A DNA stretch of 64,000 bases from Sphaerolaimus hirsutus (Eukaryota; Nematoda; Chromadorea; Monhysterida; Sphaerolaimidae), in NCBI GenBank assembly GCA_964036195.1, contig OZ038456.1:25397792-25461791 (forward strand), read 5' to 3'. This document shows, piece after piece, positions 40,813 through 50,743 of this stretch. The position numbers and the translations under genes were made by a program. The notes under the pieces were generated by a model that saw only the letters and a program-made list of their open reading frames with translations, searched no databases and was not told the DNA's origin. Within the stretch, counting starts at the first letter, position 1. The number at the start of each line of letters is the position of its first letter.

Positions 40813-43800
40813 TCACATGTTGGTGGTGGTGGGTGCCAACGTGATGAGTGGCGTTTCCACAGTCGCCTCGGTGGTGAACGTGGTCGTACGCGAAGTCGTG
40901 GGTGTGCGTGAAGTCGCAGGTCCGGTTGTGGGTGATGCCAACGCTGACCTAGCCTGATGATGAAGCAGATAGTTGCCCGTGTCGCTTCCTGCGCGTTCGC
41001 GTGTGGTGAATTTGCGGATATCAGGCATGTGAACACTGTCTCTGTTCCTGGCTCTGACTTGTCCTTCATCAGCTGAACTTTCATCTGGCTGAACGTATGC
41101 TGATAGTGACTTTGCCATTCTGTCCTCGGTTTCTGCTCTCCTGGCAAATCTGACGGACTGTGTTGAGTTGGATCTGGCTCTCCTCTTGATTGCTGGTCTC
41201 AACTCTGTCTTGCGCACTTTTCTTTGCGGATAATTGGTCTCTTTCTGAGTTGATTTCTTGATAGTATATCTGATGGCTCTGAAGCATAGCCATATGCATT
41301 TGAATGGACACACTATGCATTTCCATATGCATGTGTATACGCATGGTGGGATAACTGGCTTCCCCGTGGCAATTCTCCAATTGTACCACAGGTATCCTGC
41401 AGCTACGATTCCAGCTATCAGGATTGTGATTCCCAGCAGCATTGCGATTGTGTTGATGATCACTTGAAAGGGTCCTTTCAGCATTCCTCCCATAAAGTTG
41501 GTGTACCCTTTTGACACTCCAGATATATAATGACCATATGCTTTGCCAATTCCTGCTGCTGTCTGTCCAATTCCAGCTCCAATGCCTTCTATTGAATTTC
41601 TGATCACTCTGGGATCCAATGACATATCTGCTGTATAATCGATCAACTGGTTCTGCACATGTTCCAAATTCTGTAGTCTCTGAATCTGGCCTCTGACATC
41701 CATGAAATTGGTCGCTCTGTTGACAATGTTGGTGAACAGGTGAGGCGCATCAAACGTGAAGGCCTGCCATTGTCCTTTCCATGTCATTTCGATTGGAGTC
41801 TCTGTGACATGCACCATTCCATGTGCGGACTTCCACTGTCCATGTTCATTTCTGTACAGGTGCGGTGTGGTGTGGCTGCAATCCTCTTCTGGTGATTTCT
41901 CCACCAAGTCTCTGCTGCCTGGGCTCTTGAACCACAAGGGCCCGTCTTTGTCCAATCTCATTGGTGTGTATTTGTAACATGTCTCTCCCACTTTTCCTGT
42001 TTGATAAATTATGTATGGCTGTACTTCCTTGCATTCCCAAAACATAATTGCTTCTCCAGCCCATTCTGCATGAACATCCTGTCTTCCCAGCATGGCTCGA
42101 ATCCCCAGTGTTGGATCGATGCGGAAAAGCTGAGTCAACATGTCCAGCTGGTTCTTGCGAAGTTGACATAGTTGATGCCATACAATCGCAAATTGTGCCT
42201 GAGTCATTTCTCTGACCACATGTTGCAGGAATTGAAACTTGGAGTTTCTGTCGTCCAATCTGGCATACAATGTTCCACTGATTGTCGACTCTCTTGCCTC
42301 CACTATCTTTCCTGGCATTGCCCATTCTACAGGCACATCTTCTCTTCTGTCAAACTGGATGAATACACCTCCTTGATCGGTGTAGTATGTGTCTCCTGGA
42401 ACACATTCTGAGCCAATTGGCCTCTTTGTCTTGTTGCTGTGGGAGTATGCTGCTTGCAATTTTGACACAATAATTGTCTGGCCAGATATCTCTGACTTGA
42501 ATCTGCCAATTCTCTCGTATGCACATTGATGCTTGAAGTTCTCTGTATCCCACACTGTGATTCCATAATTGTGGTCTCTGCAATGTCCCATCATGGCTCT
42601 GCACTGGCTGAAATCTTGCAAGTCGCTGATTACAGTCTTTCCATCGAGTGAAGCCACGGTTCCTTCTTCCATGTAGAAGTTACTGACGACATTCTCTTTG
42701 TCATGGCAACACCATGAATATTCCACTTTCAAGGTTTGATTGGTTGTCCACACTCTGGGCTCCATTTCCACCAAAGGTGTTCCTCTGAACATCTTGTGAA
42801 TTCTTGCATAGTTACAGGCTACCACGCCAACTTGCTGGTATTTCTCAAAATTGCCTGTAATGCCTTTTGCTCCCCAGAAACTGGTGTGTGTGATGATCTC
42901 TTTGATTCTGATGTAGCATCTGTATGCTTTCTCTTTCTGTGGAATCTGTCTCTGTGCGTAAAGTGTAACTTTCATTGCCTTGACAAAATTCCTTGGTGGG
43001 ATATGGCACTGCACTTCTTCAGGAACTGTAAGCGCATGTCCATGTCTTCCACTGGTGCAAATCTGATACTTCTGGCTTTGTGAGCTGATCACTTGTTCCA
43101 CAGGATGATCTTTGATTGCATCCTTGAATCTCTCATAAGTCTGCATTTCTCTGACAGATTTTGGTGGCCATTCTGAAGGCAAAGGCGGCAATCCATGATG
43201 CGCTGCCAATGATGGTGGCCTTACTGTCGAGGTTTCTAGAACGTATGTTCTGGAAAATACTTCGCTGTAAGCTTTGCCGGCTTCTCTCAGCGTTGCTGAC
43301 TCTGACATGCCTGTCAGCATCAACACCATGCACAACATTCCAATCACCAGACTGCTGGTGGTTGCTGTGGTTTTCCCTGTTGCACTTCTCAGGACTCTAT
43401 CCGATGCTGAGTTCCTCTGAGCAGGGTTTTGTACAGAGTCTCTGTTCGAGCTCTGATTTCTGACATGTTTCTGGACAATTGCTGGGTCCAGTAAATTTAC
43501 TTTGACTGTCACTGCTGTCTCTGGGATATCCATTGTCTTTGAATTGATTTCCAGCGGATACAATTGATTGAGTGGTCTGCTAACCACATTTCTGTTGGCA
43601 GTTCTGACTTTTGCTGAGCGAATCTGTCCATCTTTGCTGGGCTCTAACTGCTCGATGCGACCCATCCTCCATGCACCTCTGGGCATGTTCTCTTCATAAA
43701 TCAGCACAACTTCATTCACTTTGGGTTCTTGAGTCGCTGTCAATCTGCCATGTTTGTGCGTCACCTGAGTTCTTTCCCTCAAGCTCGGAATGTACTCTTG

Positions 43801-46800
43801 ATGCCACAAGTCCCAGAACTTATTCAAAGTTTGCTGGGTTGTCTCCCAATATTTCTGCAGTTTCGCTGCGTTATCCATTCTGGGTACAAATTCTCCATCT
43901 TTGTCTGCATCAAACTGTGGTGCTCCAATCTGACCTTCCCCTGTCAGGAAGTCTTTTGGCGTCAGCACTCTGAGGCTCTTTACATCACCATAGATGTAAG
44001 AGATTGGCCTGCTGTTGATCACTGCCTCGACTTCTGGCAGAAGTGTCAACAATTCTTGCAGAGTTAACATTCTGTGCCCCACAGCTGCCTTGAAATGTTT
44101 CTTGGTGATGCCCACCATTCTCTCATAGACTCCTCCCTGCCACGGTGCCATAGGAGTAGTCATGTTCCACTGGATTTGTTGCTGTGAGCAGTAAGTCTGC
44201 ACTGCTCCACTTTTGACCATTTCTGACCATTCCTCTCCAGTATTAATGGCCTTGTCAGTGCTCGTGCTGAGCACTTTCTCTGTCAATTTGAATTGCGTCG
44301 CATTGTCTGAAATCACTGCCTCAGGCTTTCCACGCCTGGCGATGAATCTCCTGACTGCGTTTAGGAATTCTTGTGCTGTCATGTCCAGCACACTTTCCAG
44401 GTGAACTGCACGTGTCACCATACATGTGAACAAACAGATCCACATTTTCCTGTGATCTTTGTCCACTTTGTACCAAACTGGTCCCAAATAATCCAAGCCC
44501 GTGTACTGGAACGGTCTGGCTCTCTGAACTCTGGTTTCTGGTAAATCTGGCATTGGTGGAAGCTGGTACGGCTTCGCTCCCAATTTCTTACAGGTTGGAC
44601 AGGTTCTGGTCACATTGTAGATTACCCGTCTGCCTTGTGTAATCCAGTACTTTTGTCTGATCGCTGCCAATGTGTGTTGCACTCCTGCGTGCATCAACTT
44701 CTCATGCTGGTCTCTGACGATCAGCTGAGTTACTGTAGCCGCTGCTGGCAACAGTATGAGCGGCACTGTGACCTCCTGTGGGTCTGTATGCTCCATTCTG
44801 CCGTGGCACTTCAGGATTCCATCCTGATGCATTTGCACATTGAGCCATTTGATCAACTGCTGGTCTGCAGCTGCTTTCTTGCCATTCTGGCTGCCTCTGC
44901 TGTGGTCTGTTGCTAGAATCTCTGCCACTCCTTTGTAATGATTCTGTTGCGTCACTTTGATCCAGTATCTCAACGCAATCTCTCTCTCTTCAATGCTGAT
45001 AATTCCTTGTGGTTTCATTGTACCACAGATATTTTCCATGATTTCTGACAGTCCACTCTGACTGCCATTTCTGCTGCGCTTTTTGTGCATCTGTCGCACA
45101 AATCTCATCACGTATACTGTTGCATCCAGTAATTTTGTCAGTGATGAGAATCTTTGTATCTCAATTCCCAATGGATTGCTTTGCTTGCTTTCATCAACTT
45201 GCATACTGTTGGCGTCTGGGTCACTGGCCACTTGCTGTGTGGCGCCCAGGTAAATTGGACTGGCTTTTGGGAACTTGAGCTCTTCTTTCTTGATTTCTGC
45301 CATTACTTCTGGCGTAACTGGCTCCACTTTTGGCTCTGGCCACTCTCCAGTCATCAGCCATTCTGGCCCTTTCCACCACAGGTTACTGCCTTCCAACTCT
45401 GACATATTCATGCCTCTTGTAGCCATGTCAGCTGGGTTCTCCAGTCCTGCGATGTGTCTGATATGCATGTTTTCTGTCTCACTCTGAATTTTCCTGATTT
45501 CATCCAATCTGTTCTTGACAAAACATGCCAGTGGCTTCGCGGTTGTCAGCCACTTCAGACAACAAGTTGAATCTGACCATACGACTGTTTGACTGAATTT
45601 GACGTCCTTGAGCTCCTTGTGAATAAACTTTGACATTCTGCTGCCGATCAACATTGCTAACAATTCCAGCCGTGGAATTGTCACTTCTGGTTTCTTTGGA
45701 GCGAGTCTCAATCTGGAGTACAGCAGGCTTGACGTGCCGCTGTCATTTTCTGTTTTCTGGCATATGTATGCCGCTGCGCTGTATGCCATTGTTGAGGCAT
45801 CGACGAAGATGTGCAGTTGTGCATCTGCACCACTCTGATAATTCAAATTTCGGTTGAACTTGATCTGTCCAACTTTGAGCAATTCTGTCTCTAATTGTTG
45901 CCAAATTGCTGTCTGTTCCTCAGACAGGGGTGTGTCCCATTCTTTGGCACTTGGTCCTGAATGCCATAATGTTTGCAAAAATCTCTTTGCTGGCAGTAGG
46001 ACAGGACTAACGAGTCCCATTGGATCAAAACATCCCGCAGTCACCTTTGCAACTGTCCTTTTCGTGGGAAGTTTGATTTTCTGGTCAGTTTCTGATAACT
46101 GTGATTGCTGAACTGTCTTTGGCGTTTTCAGCCACATCTGGTCGCTCTCTATGTCCCATTTCATTCCTAGGACTGTTGTGACAATTTCCTTGGCCACATC
46201 TGACTCTGCCAATTGCCAAGTAAAACTCTTATTGTTGCTGTTCCATTCTCTCAGATTCATCTGTGCCTCTGTGAACAGCACTTTGGATTCCTGGTACAAT
46301 TCGATTGCTTTCTGCTCTGTATCCACACTGAGGATCAAATTATCCACATACAGATTTTCATCGATCAATTTTGCATTCTCTGTGCCAGCTTGATTCAGGT
46401 GGTATCTGACTGTCAGCGCTAGCAGCGCTGGGCTGCAGATTATGCCAAATGGCACTCTGGCAAATCTGTAAATCTGAATGTTGTCCTCCATAGATGGTTT
46501 CGTGGGATCCTTGTACCACAGAAATCTTGTCACGTCTCTGTCACTGTCCTGCAGACTAATCTGCAGAAATGCTTTCTCTATGTCTGCAACCAGGGCGATT
46601 CCATGCAACCGGAATCGCATCAGCATCCCTACCAGCTGTGGTAGTATCACTGGACCGCGGTACATGCACTCATTCAAGCTTGGCATGCCTGGCGGTTTTG
46701 CTGAGGCATCATATACCTCTCTGACCTTTGTGGTAGTTTTCTCTGGTGTTATCACTGGTTGATGAGGCAATATATGGAACTTTCTGCCATCCATAATATC

Positions 46801-49515
46801 CTCTTGAACTTTCTCAATCACTCCTTGCTCCTCTTGCGTTTTCATGATTGTCTGAATTTTCTCCAGTAATTCTGGGTCTCTCTTGAGCCTATTGGTGAGG
46901 TATCTGAACCTCTTGAACGCCATTGCCTTGTTATCTGGGAGCTCATGCAAATTCGGTTTGTACATGAACTTTACAGAGTACCGTCCATCTGGGTTTCTCT
47001 GTACACTCTCATTGAATTGCTTGATGGCCTCATCGTCCTCGACGAGGTCTGGCTGGTCCATTATGCCAATGGTATCCAGTCTATCCATGTCTTTGACATT
47101 TGGTACAGGAGCAATTGACAACGGTGCTTCCTCGTACCACTTTTCTCTCTGAATTTGATGCACAATTGTATTGACCACCACCGGATATGCGCCATCCGTG
47201 GTCCATTGATTTCTGTTGCTCATCAGCTGCCCACCTCCCATCAGCAATCCCAATTCTGATGGAATGACATACAATCCTGACGGAAGTTTGGTGGTGCTGG
47301 TGTTTCTGGACATCAAGTCCCAGAAATAATTCAAGCCCACTATAATGTCTGGCTTGAACTTGCACTCTGTCCCTTTTTCCTTGGGAATTCTGTCTGCAAA
47401 GTAACTCTCATCCGGGAAGTACTTCTGCAGGTACTTTTCGTCCTGTTCTGACACAGGCACTTTGACTTGTTCTGTGGTCAACGTCGGGACCACATCTGCC
47501 ACCATTTCCACTTTCTGGCCATTTCTGAGCCGCATTCTGAATTCCACTTGCTGTACTACTTTATAGTGCGGCTTTTCATTTCCGAATGTGTACACCTGGA
47601 TGTGGTGTTCACCTGTACTCTTCAAATTGAGTTTCTTGGCCACTTTCTCTGACATGTACGTTCCCTGGGATCCTGTGTCCAGGAACGCTTGAATCTGTAG
47701 TGGTGGCTGTTCAGGCTCCATCTCTGTATCCATTTCTGAAGCCTCAATCACGGTTCTGGCTGTCATCAGCATTGACATATTCCTGTTTACTGACAAGTTT
47801 ACTGACGTATTCTGTTGCTTTGTATTTGGTTCTGTAACCACTGTGCTGGATATGGTCTCTGTCTCTACCATTTCTGGTCCAGCTTCTTCCACAGTGACAC
47901 AATTCACTGTGGCCTTTCTCTGTTGGCTCTGTGCTGGTCGACCGGCCGTCGGCACAGACTTTCTGCCATTGTTTGCTGCTTGCTGGCCATTCTGTTGACC
48001 ATTCGCTCTGAATGCTGGAATTTGCCGTCCAGCGTTTCCACTGCCATTGTCACCAAATTTCTCTGGGCACACCGCAGTGTGGTGCCTATTGGACTTGCAA
48101 TAGAAACAATTTCTCGTAAATTGACATTGATTCATGTAATGCCCTTTCTGCAGGCATCTCAGGCATCGCTCTGCCTTTGACAAAACCACTCTCCTTTCTC
48201 TGGCAGTTTTGAATTTTGGACACTTATCATTAAAGTGTAATTGCTGTGTGTCATTGCAGAACACACACGGTCTCCCAGGATTCATGAATCCAGCCTGTGG
48301 TGCACTCTGACCATTCTGGATCACAGACATGCTCCCTGTGCTGGTCCTAGGATTCTCTGGCCCTCTGAATCGATTCCCATTGCCTTGGAATCGATTATTG
48401 AATTGCTGTGCGCGTGGATTATTCCCGAATCCCTGGCGCGATTGCTGAACTGGTGCCTCAGTTTGCTGTGCGTGCTGTACAGCCTCACTGAGCGCTAGCT
48501 GCTTGCCAAACAGCTCTCTGAATTTTTCCACCGTCAAGGCTTCCTCAGTTCTCTGTTCCTTCTGGATTTCTCTGAGAACCTCGGGTGGCACTTTCTGTTG
48601 CAGCTGGCTCAACAGCATTGGATGTTCCACTGATTCACCCAGTGACTCCAACTGCTGGAGCAGCCTTTCAATTGCATCAAACAAAATTCTCATATCCTGA
48701 CAGGTATTCCTGGCCTGTCGCAGCTTCATGATATTACTCATCAGCGTGTTTCTGACCACAACTGGCTGGTCATATCTCTTTTTGAGCATTGCAATTGCGG
48801 GTGCATAATTCTCTGCGGTCACACTCAATCCACTGATCATGCCAAATGCTGAGCCTTTCAGCAAGCTCCTCAAGTATGAGAACTTGGAAATGTCCTCCAA
48901 ATCTGTCCGATTGTGAATGTGGGATTCGAACATTTGCCACCATGATCGAAATTTGACAATTTCCCCAGTAAACTGTTCCACTTCCAGTTTCTGTAATTTG
49001 ACGCTCTTTGCTGTGGTTGCATTGGTTGAACTGGCCCCCGGAGCAGCTCCCTGAGCTGTCAGAGCCATCTGGGCAGCCATCTGCTGTATGAATGCTGTAT
49101 TGACTTCATACATGGTATTTCCGCTCTGTTGCTGGATCATGTCTTGCAACTCTTCGATGTATACATTCATGGCTGCCATTTTCTGTGTCACCAAGTCTGA
49201 CATATTTGCATATTCCTCATATGAGTCTTGGTATATCTTCTGTTCTTGTTCCAACTGGTCGGGTTCGTCAATGTCCTTGACGATGTCCCTCCATGCGTCA
49301 AATTGAGTTCTCACTGCAGTCATTGCACTTTCCAATTTTGCACCCTCCTGTTTGATAGTTGCAATCACTCTTCTCATCTCTGTTCTCTTATCATCCTTTG
49401 ATGCTTCCGCAAATAGTTCCAGGTCATACTTGGCAAATTCTCTTGCCAATCTACTTTCCACCCTGTGCTTTGCTGGCCCCAGGGTTTTTCTGATGTGACC
49501 TGTTGGCGAAACCAT
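40813..49515 (-). CDS. BEL/Pao gag-protease-RT-RNase H-integrase-env polyprotein
   Basis: 2900 codons from ATG at 49515. The frame opens at 49539 with GTG, and a TAA lies four codons upstream of that. Domains by residue: DUF1759-like gag about 175-340 (KFRSWWQMFESH); three CCHC knuckles at 417-432, 451-464 and 470-483; aspartic protease, Asp613 in LDTGS; RT, Asp978 in VADIEKAF and YVDN at 1056-1059; Pao A17 linker about 1135-1220; RNase H from about 1235 (Asp1239); integrase zinc finger about 1600-1645 and DDE Asp1675, Asp1737, Glu1798; DUF5641-like about 1925-1985. The env-like part has a leader about 2053-2073, Cys-rich ectodomain, Gly-rich pre-membrane segment, TM 2685-2710 and a Cys-rich then basic tail. 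It would make capsid, copy RNA to DNA, integrate it and display a membrane protein. No frameshift separates gag, pol and env, so products must come from proteolysis or splicing. Confidence 0.95.
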   Translation of the reverse strand: MVSPTGHIRKTLGPAKHRVESRLAREFAKYDLELFAEASKDDKRTEMRRVIATIKQEGAKLESAMTAVRTQFDAWRDIVKDIDEPDQLEQEQKIYQDSYEEYANMSDLVTQKMAAMNVYIEELQDMIQQQSGNTMYEVNTAFIQQMAAQMALTAQGAAPGASSTNATTAKSVKLQKLEVEQFTGEIVKFRSWWQMFESHIHNRTDLEDISKFSYLRSLLKGSAFGMISGLSVTAENYAPAIAMLKKRYDQPVVVRNTLMSNIMKLRQARNTCQDMRILFDAIERLLQQLESLGESVEHPMLLSQLQQKVPPEVLREIQKEQRTEEALTVEKFRELFGKQLALSEAVQHAQQTEAPVQQSRQGFGNNPRAQQFNNRFQGNGNRFRGPENPRTSTGSMSVIQNGQSAPQAGFMNPGRPCVFCNDTQQLHFNDKCPKFKTARERRVVLSKAERCLRCLQKGHYMNQCQFTRNCFYCKSNRHHTAVCPEKFGDNGSGNAGRQIPAFRANGQQNGQQAANNGRKSVPTAGRPAQSQQRKATVNCVTVEEAGPEMVETETISSTVVTEPNTKQQNTSVNLSVNRNMSMLMTARTVIEASEMDTEMEPEQPPLQIQAFLDTGSQGTYMSEKVAKKLNLKSTGEHHIQVYTFGNEKPHYKVVQQVEFRMRLRNGQKVEMVADVVPTLTTEQVKVPVSEQDEKYLQKYFPDESYFADRIPKEKGTECKFKPDIIVGLNYFWDLMSRNTSTTKLPSGLYVIPSELGLLMGGGQLMSNRNQWTTDGAYPVVVNTIVHQIQREKWYEEAPLSIAPVPNVKDMDRLDTIGIMDQPDLVEDDEAIKQFNESVQRNPDGRYSVKFMYKPNLHELPDNKAMAFKRFRYLTNRLKRDPELLEKIQTIMKTQEEQGVIEKVQEDIMDGRKFHILPHQPVITPEKTTTKVREVYDASAKPPGMPSLNECMYRGPVILPQLVGMLMRFRLHGIALVADIEKAFLQISLQDSDRDVTRFLWYKDPTKPSMEDNIQIYRFARVPFGIICSPALLALTVRYHLNQAGTENAKLIDENLYVDNLILSVDTEQKAIELYQESKVLFTEAQMNLREWNSNNKSFTWQLAESDVAKEIVTTVLGMKWDIESDQMWLKTPKTVQQSQLSETDQKIKLPTKRTVAKVTAGCFDPMGLVSPVLLPAKRFLQTLWHSGPSAKEWDTPLSEEQTAIWQQLETELLKVGQIKFNRNLNYQSGADAQLHIFVDASTMAYSAAAYICQKTENDSGTSSLLYSRLRLAPKKPEVTIPRLELLAMLIGSRMSKFIHKELKDVKFSQTVVWSDSTCCLKWLTTAKPLACFVKNRLDEIRKIQSETENMHIRHIAGLENPADMATRGMNMSELEGSNLWWKGPEWLMTGEWPEPKVEPVTPEVMAEIKKEELKFPKASPIYLGATQQVASDPDANSMQVDESKQSNPLGIEIQRFSSLTKLLDATVYVMRFVRQMHKKRSRNGSQSGLSEIMENICGTMKPQGIISIEEREIALRYWIKVTQQNHYKGVAEILATDHSRGSQNGKKAAADQQLIKWLNVQMHQDGILKCHGRMEHTDPQEVTVPLILLPAAATVTQLIVRDQHEKLMHAGVQHTLAAIRQKYWITQGRRVIYNVTRTCPTCKKLGAKPYQLPPMPDLPETRVQRARPFQYTGLDYLGPVWYKVDKDHRKMWICLFTCMVTRAVHLESVLDMTAQEFLNAVRRFIARRGKPEAVISDNATQFKLTEKVLSTSTDKAINTGEEWSEMVKSGAVQTYCSQQQIQWNMTTPMAPWQGGVYERMVGITKKHFKAAVGHRMLTLQELLTLLPEVEAVINSRPISYIYGDVKSLRVLTPKDFLTGEGQIGAPQFDADKDGEFVPRMDNAAKLQKYWETTQQTLNKFWDLWHQEYIPSLRERTQVTHKHGRLTATQEPKVNEVVLIYEENMPRGAWRMGRIEQLEPSKDGQIRSAKVRTANRNVVSRPLNQLYPLEINSKTMDIPETAVTVKVNLLDPAIVQKHVRNQSSNRDSVQNPAQRNSASDRVLRSATGKTTATTSSLVIGMLCMVLMLTGMSESATLREAGKAYSEVFSRTYVLETSTVRPPSLAAHHGLPPLPSEWPPKSVREMQTYERFKDAIKDHPVEQVISSQSQKYQICTSGRHGHALTVPEEVQCHIPPRNFVKAMKVTLYAQRQIPQKEKAYRCYIRIKEIITHTSFWGAKGITGNFEKYQQVGVVACNYARIHKMFRGTPLVEMEPRVWTTNQTLKVEYSWCCHDKENVVSNFYMEEGTVASLDGKTVISDLQDFSQCRAMMGHCRDHNYGITVWDTENFKHQCAYERIGRFKSEISGQTIIVSKLQAAYSHSNKTKRPIGSECVPGDTYYTDQGGVFIQFDRREDVPVEWAMPGKIVEARESTISGTLYARLDDRNSKFQFLQHVVREMTQAQFAIVWHQLCQLRKNQLDMLTQLFRIDPTLGIRAMLGRQDVHAEWAGEAIMFWECKEVQPYIIYQTGKVGETCYKYTPMRLDKDGPLWFKSPGSRDLVEKSPEEDCSHTTPHLYRNEHGQWKSAHGMVHVTETPIEMTWKGQWQAFTFDAPHLFTNIVNRATNFMDVRGQIQRLQNLEHVQNQLIDYTADMSLDPRVIRNSIEGIGAGIGQTAAGIGKAYGHYISGVSKGYTNFMGGMLKGPFQVIINTIAMLLGITILIAGIVAAGYLWYNWRIATGKPVIPPCVYTCIWKCIVCPFKCIWLCFRAIRYTIKKSTQKETNYPQRKVRKTELRPAIKRRARSNSTQSVRFARRAETEDRMAKSLSAYVQPDESSADEGQVRARNRDSVHMPDIRKFTTRERAGSDTGNYLLHHQARSALASPTTGPATSRTPTTSRTTTFTTEATVETPLITLAPTTTNM
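40816..43362 (-). other. Env-like glycoprotein region of the BEL polyprotein
   Basis: The C-terminal roughly 850 residues follow the integrase without a stop. A hydrophobic leader (MLCMVLMLTG then SES) looks like a signal peptide. The ectodomain has many Cys residues and NxS/T sites (NQT, NKT). A Gly/Ala-rich stretch (EGIGAGIGQTAAGIGKAYGH) precedes a 26-residue TM segment. After it comes CVYTCIWKCIVCPFKCIWLC, a probable palmitoylation-type cluster, and a basic tail (AIKRRARS). The pre-membrane Gly-rich pattern recalls class III viral fusion glycoproteins (herpesvirus gB-like, chuvirus-like), but this is a resemblance only. The region is equally intact in the truncated copy. Confidence 0.75.
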
Positions 49516-50743
49516 TTTTGCTGATGATTTTTCCTTCACTGTTTCTTCTTATAGTGCGTCGCCTGTGACGCTTGGGACGCTTCTCTGCGTCTTTCTGTGT
49601 AGTGCTCTGTACACTACGGATTTGTTGTGCCACGCACAATACCAATGCAGTCCTACAGGCCCCTGACGTGTTCTCACGCGTTGACCTTTACTGCACTGGC
49701 ACCAGGTGTGTTCCTAAAGCCCCTGACGTGATTGTTTACACGCATTGACTTCAACACACCGGTCAAATCCACCTGGACAATAAACAATTTATTTGCCCAG
49801 CAGTGTGCGCCCAAGGAGGGTCCGTACACACTCTTTCTGAGCGCTCTGGCGCTCTTTCTGGCACGCCTGTGTGCCTTGTGACCACGCCGGCCACTTGCTT
49901 TCCTGAGCGGCTCCTGTGCCGCTGTGCGCAGTGCTGCGCTTGCCGTGTCGCCCGTGACACGTTTCTGTGCACTCTGGTGCACTTTCTGATTCTGGGCAGT
50001 GTTTCTGTACACTGCTCTGCAATTGCGCCTGTGCAATGCAGAATTTCTGGCACTTTTATGCTGTCTGATCTGATGGTACCGAGCAGGCACAGCGTGTATA
50101 TTTGATGGGAGCTCCGCAAAGCTCCTACACGCTACCAAGTATCCTAATACTTGGTTTTCAAATCCACTCTCTGTCAGCTACAGCCCTCTGTCAGCTACAG
50201 CCCTTTGTACACTGATACCCCTACTTTTGCACTTCCGAGGTATGAGTCCACTCTTACCCAGTGGAGCGAGGGACCTCCGCGAATGCCCAAAAACAGCCCT
50301 TTGACTAGCGTGGCTTTGTGGCGATCCTGTCTCCGTCAGGTCACCCTCCCTTGGCATAGGAAGGACGTGCGAGCGGTCACTGGAGTCCAGATGTCCAGGA
50401 GCGTCCAGCGAAAGTTTGACCACCGTCCGACAATGACTCCTTGTCAAATGCCGGTGCCGCCCAGCGTCTAGCACCTTGCCAGAACACTGGTGAAAGCTGC
50501 CTGAAATCCTGACAGGCTTGTCAGAACTCCAGTGTCCTCCGCGCGTGAGCGTAGAACCGCTCCCAGGATGTAGACAGGAGTGCCGTGACTTTGGCACAAT
50601 GCTGTCTGCAAATCAACAGCCAACGCTCAGCCAAGGCCAATTGATGTTCAGCAGGACTTTTGAAGTTCTGCCAACTGCCGCACAATGTCCGTTCCGGCTT
50701 GGTGATAGCACAATGTCATGCAATCACCCTGCTCGCTGCGCCA
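49516..50743 (-). other. BEL leader (5' untranslated region)
   Basis: 1.2 kb between PBS and gag with higher GC than the LTRs. A 17-bp direct repeat CTCTGTCAGCTACAGCC occurs twice in tandem (50169-50202), and CTGACGTG with TTTACAC/GCGTTGAC occurs twice (49660-49750). Small open frames on both strands (for example 49674-50138) lack conserved features. Packaging signal or IRES roles are possible but not shown. Confidence 0.6.
50726..50743 (-). promoter_or_regulatory. Primer-binding site, probably tRNA-Ser
   Basis: Directly next to the 5' LTR, the element strand reads TGGCGCAGCGAGCAGGGT. TGG pairs with CCA. The implied tRNA 3' end (CTGCTCGCTGCG plus CCA, G discriminator, CTGC-type T stem) fits tRNA-Ser better than other tRNAs I know. 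The exact isoacceptor is unresolved. Confidence 0.65.

Noticed and set aside
49674-50138. Overlapping open frames in the BEL leader on both strands
   Set aside because: Arg/Ser/Ala-rich compositions typical of GC-rich untranslated sequence, no recognisable domain, and three frames open at once.
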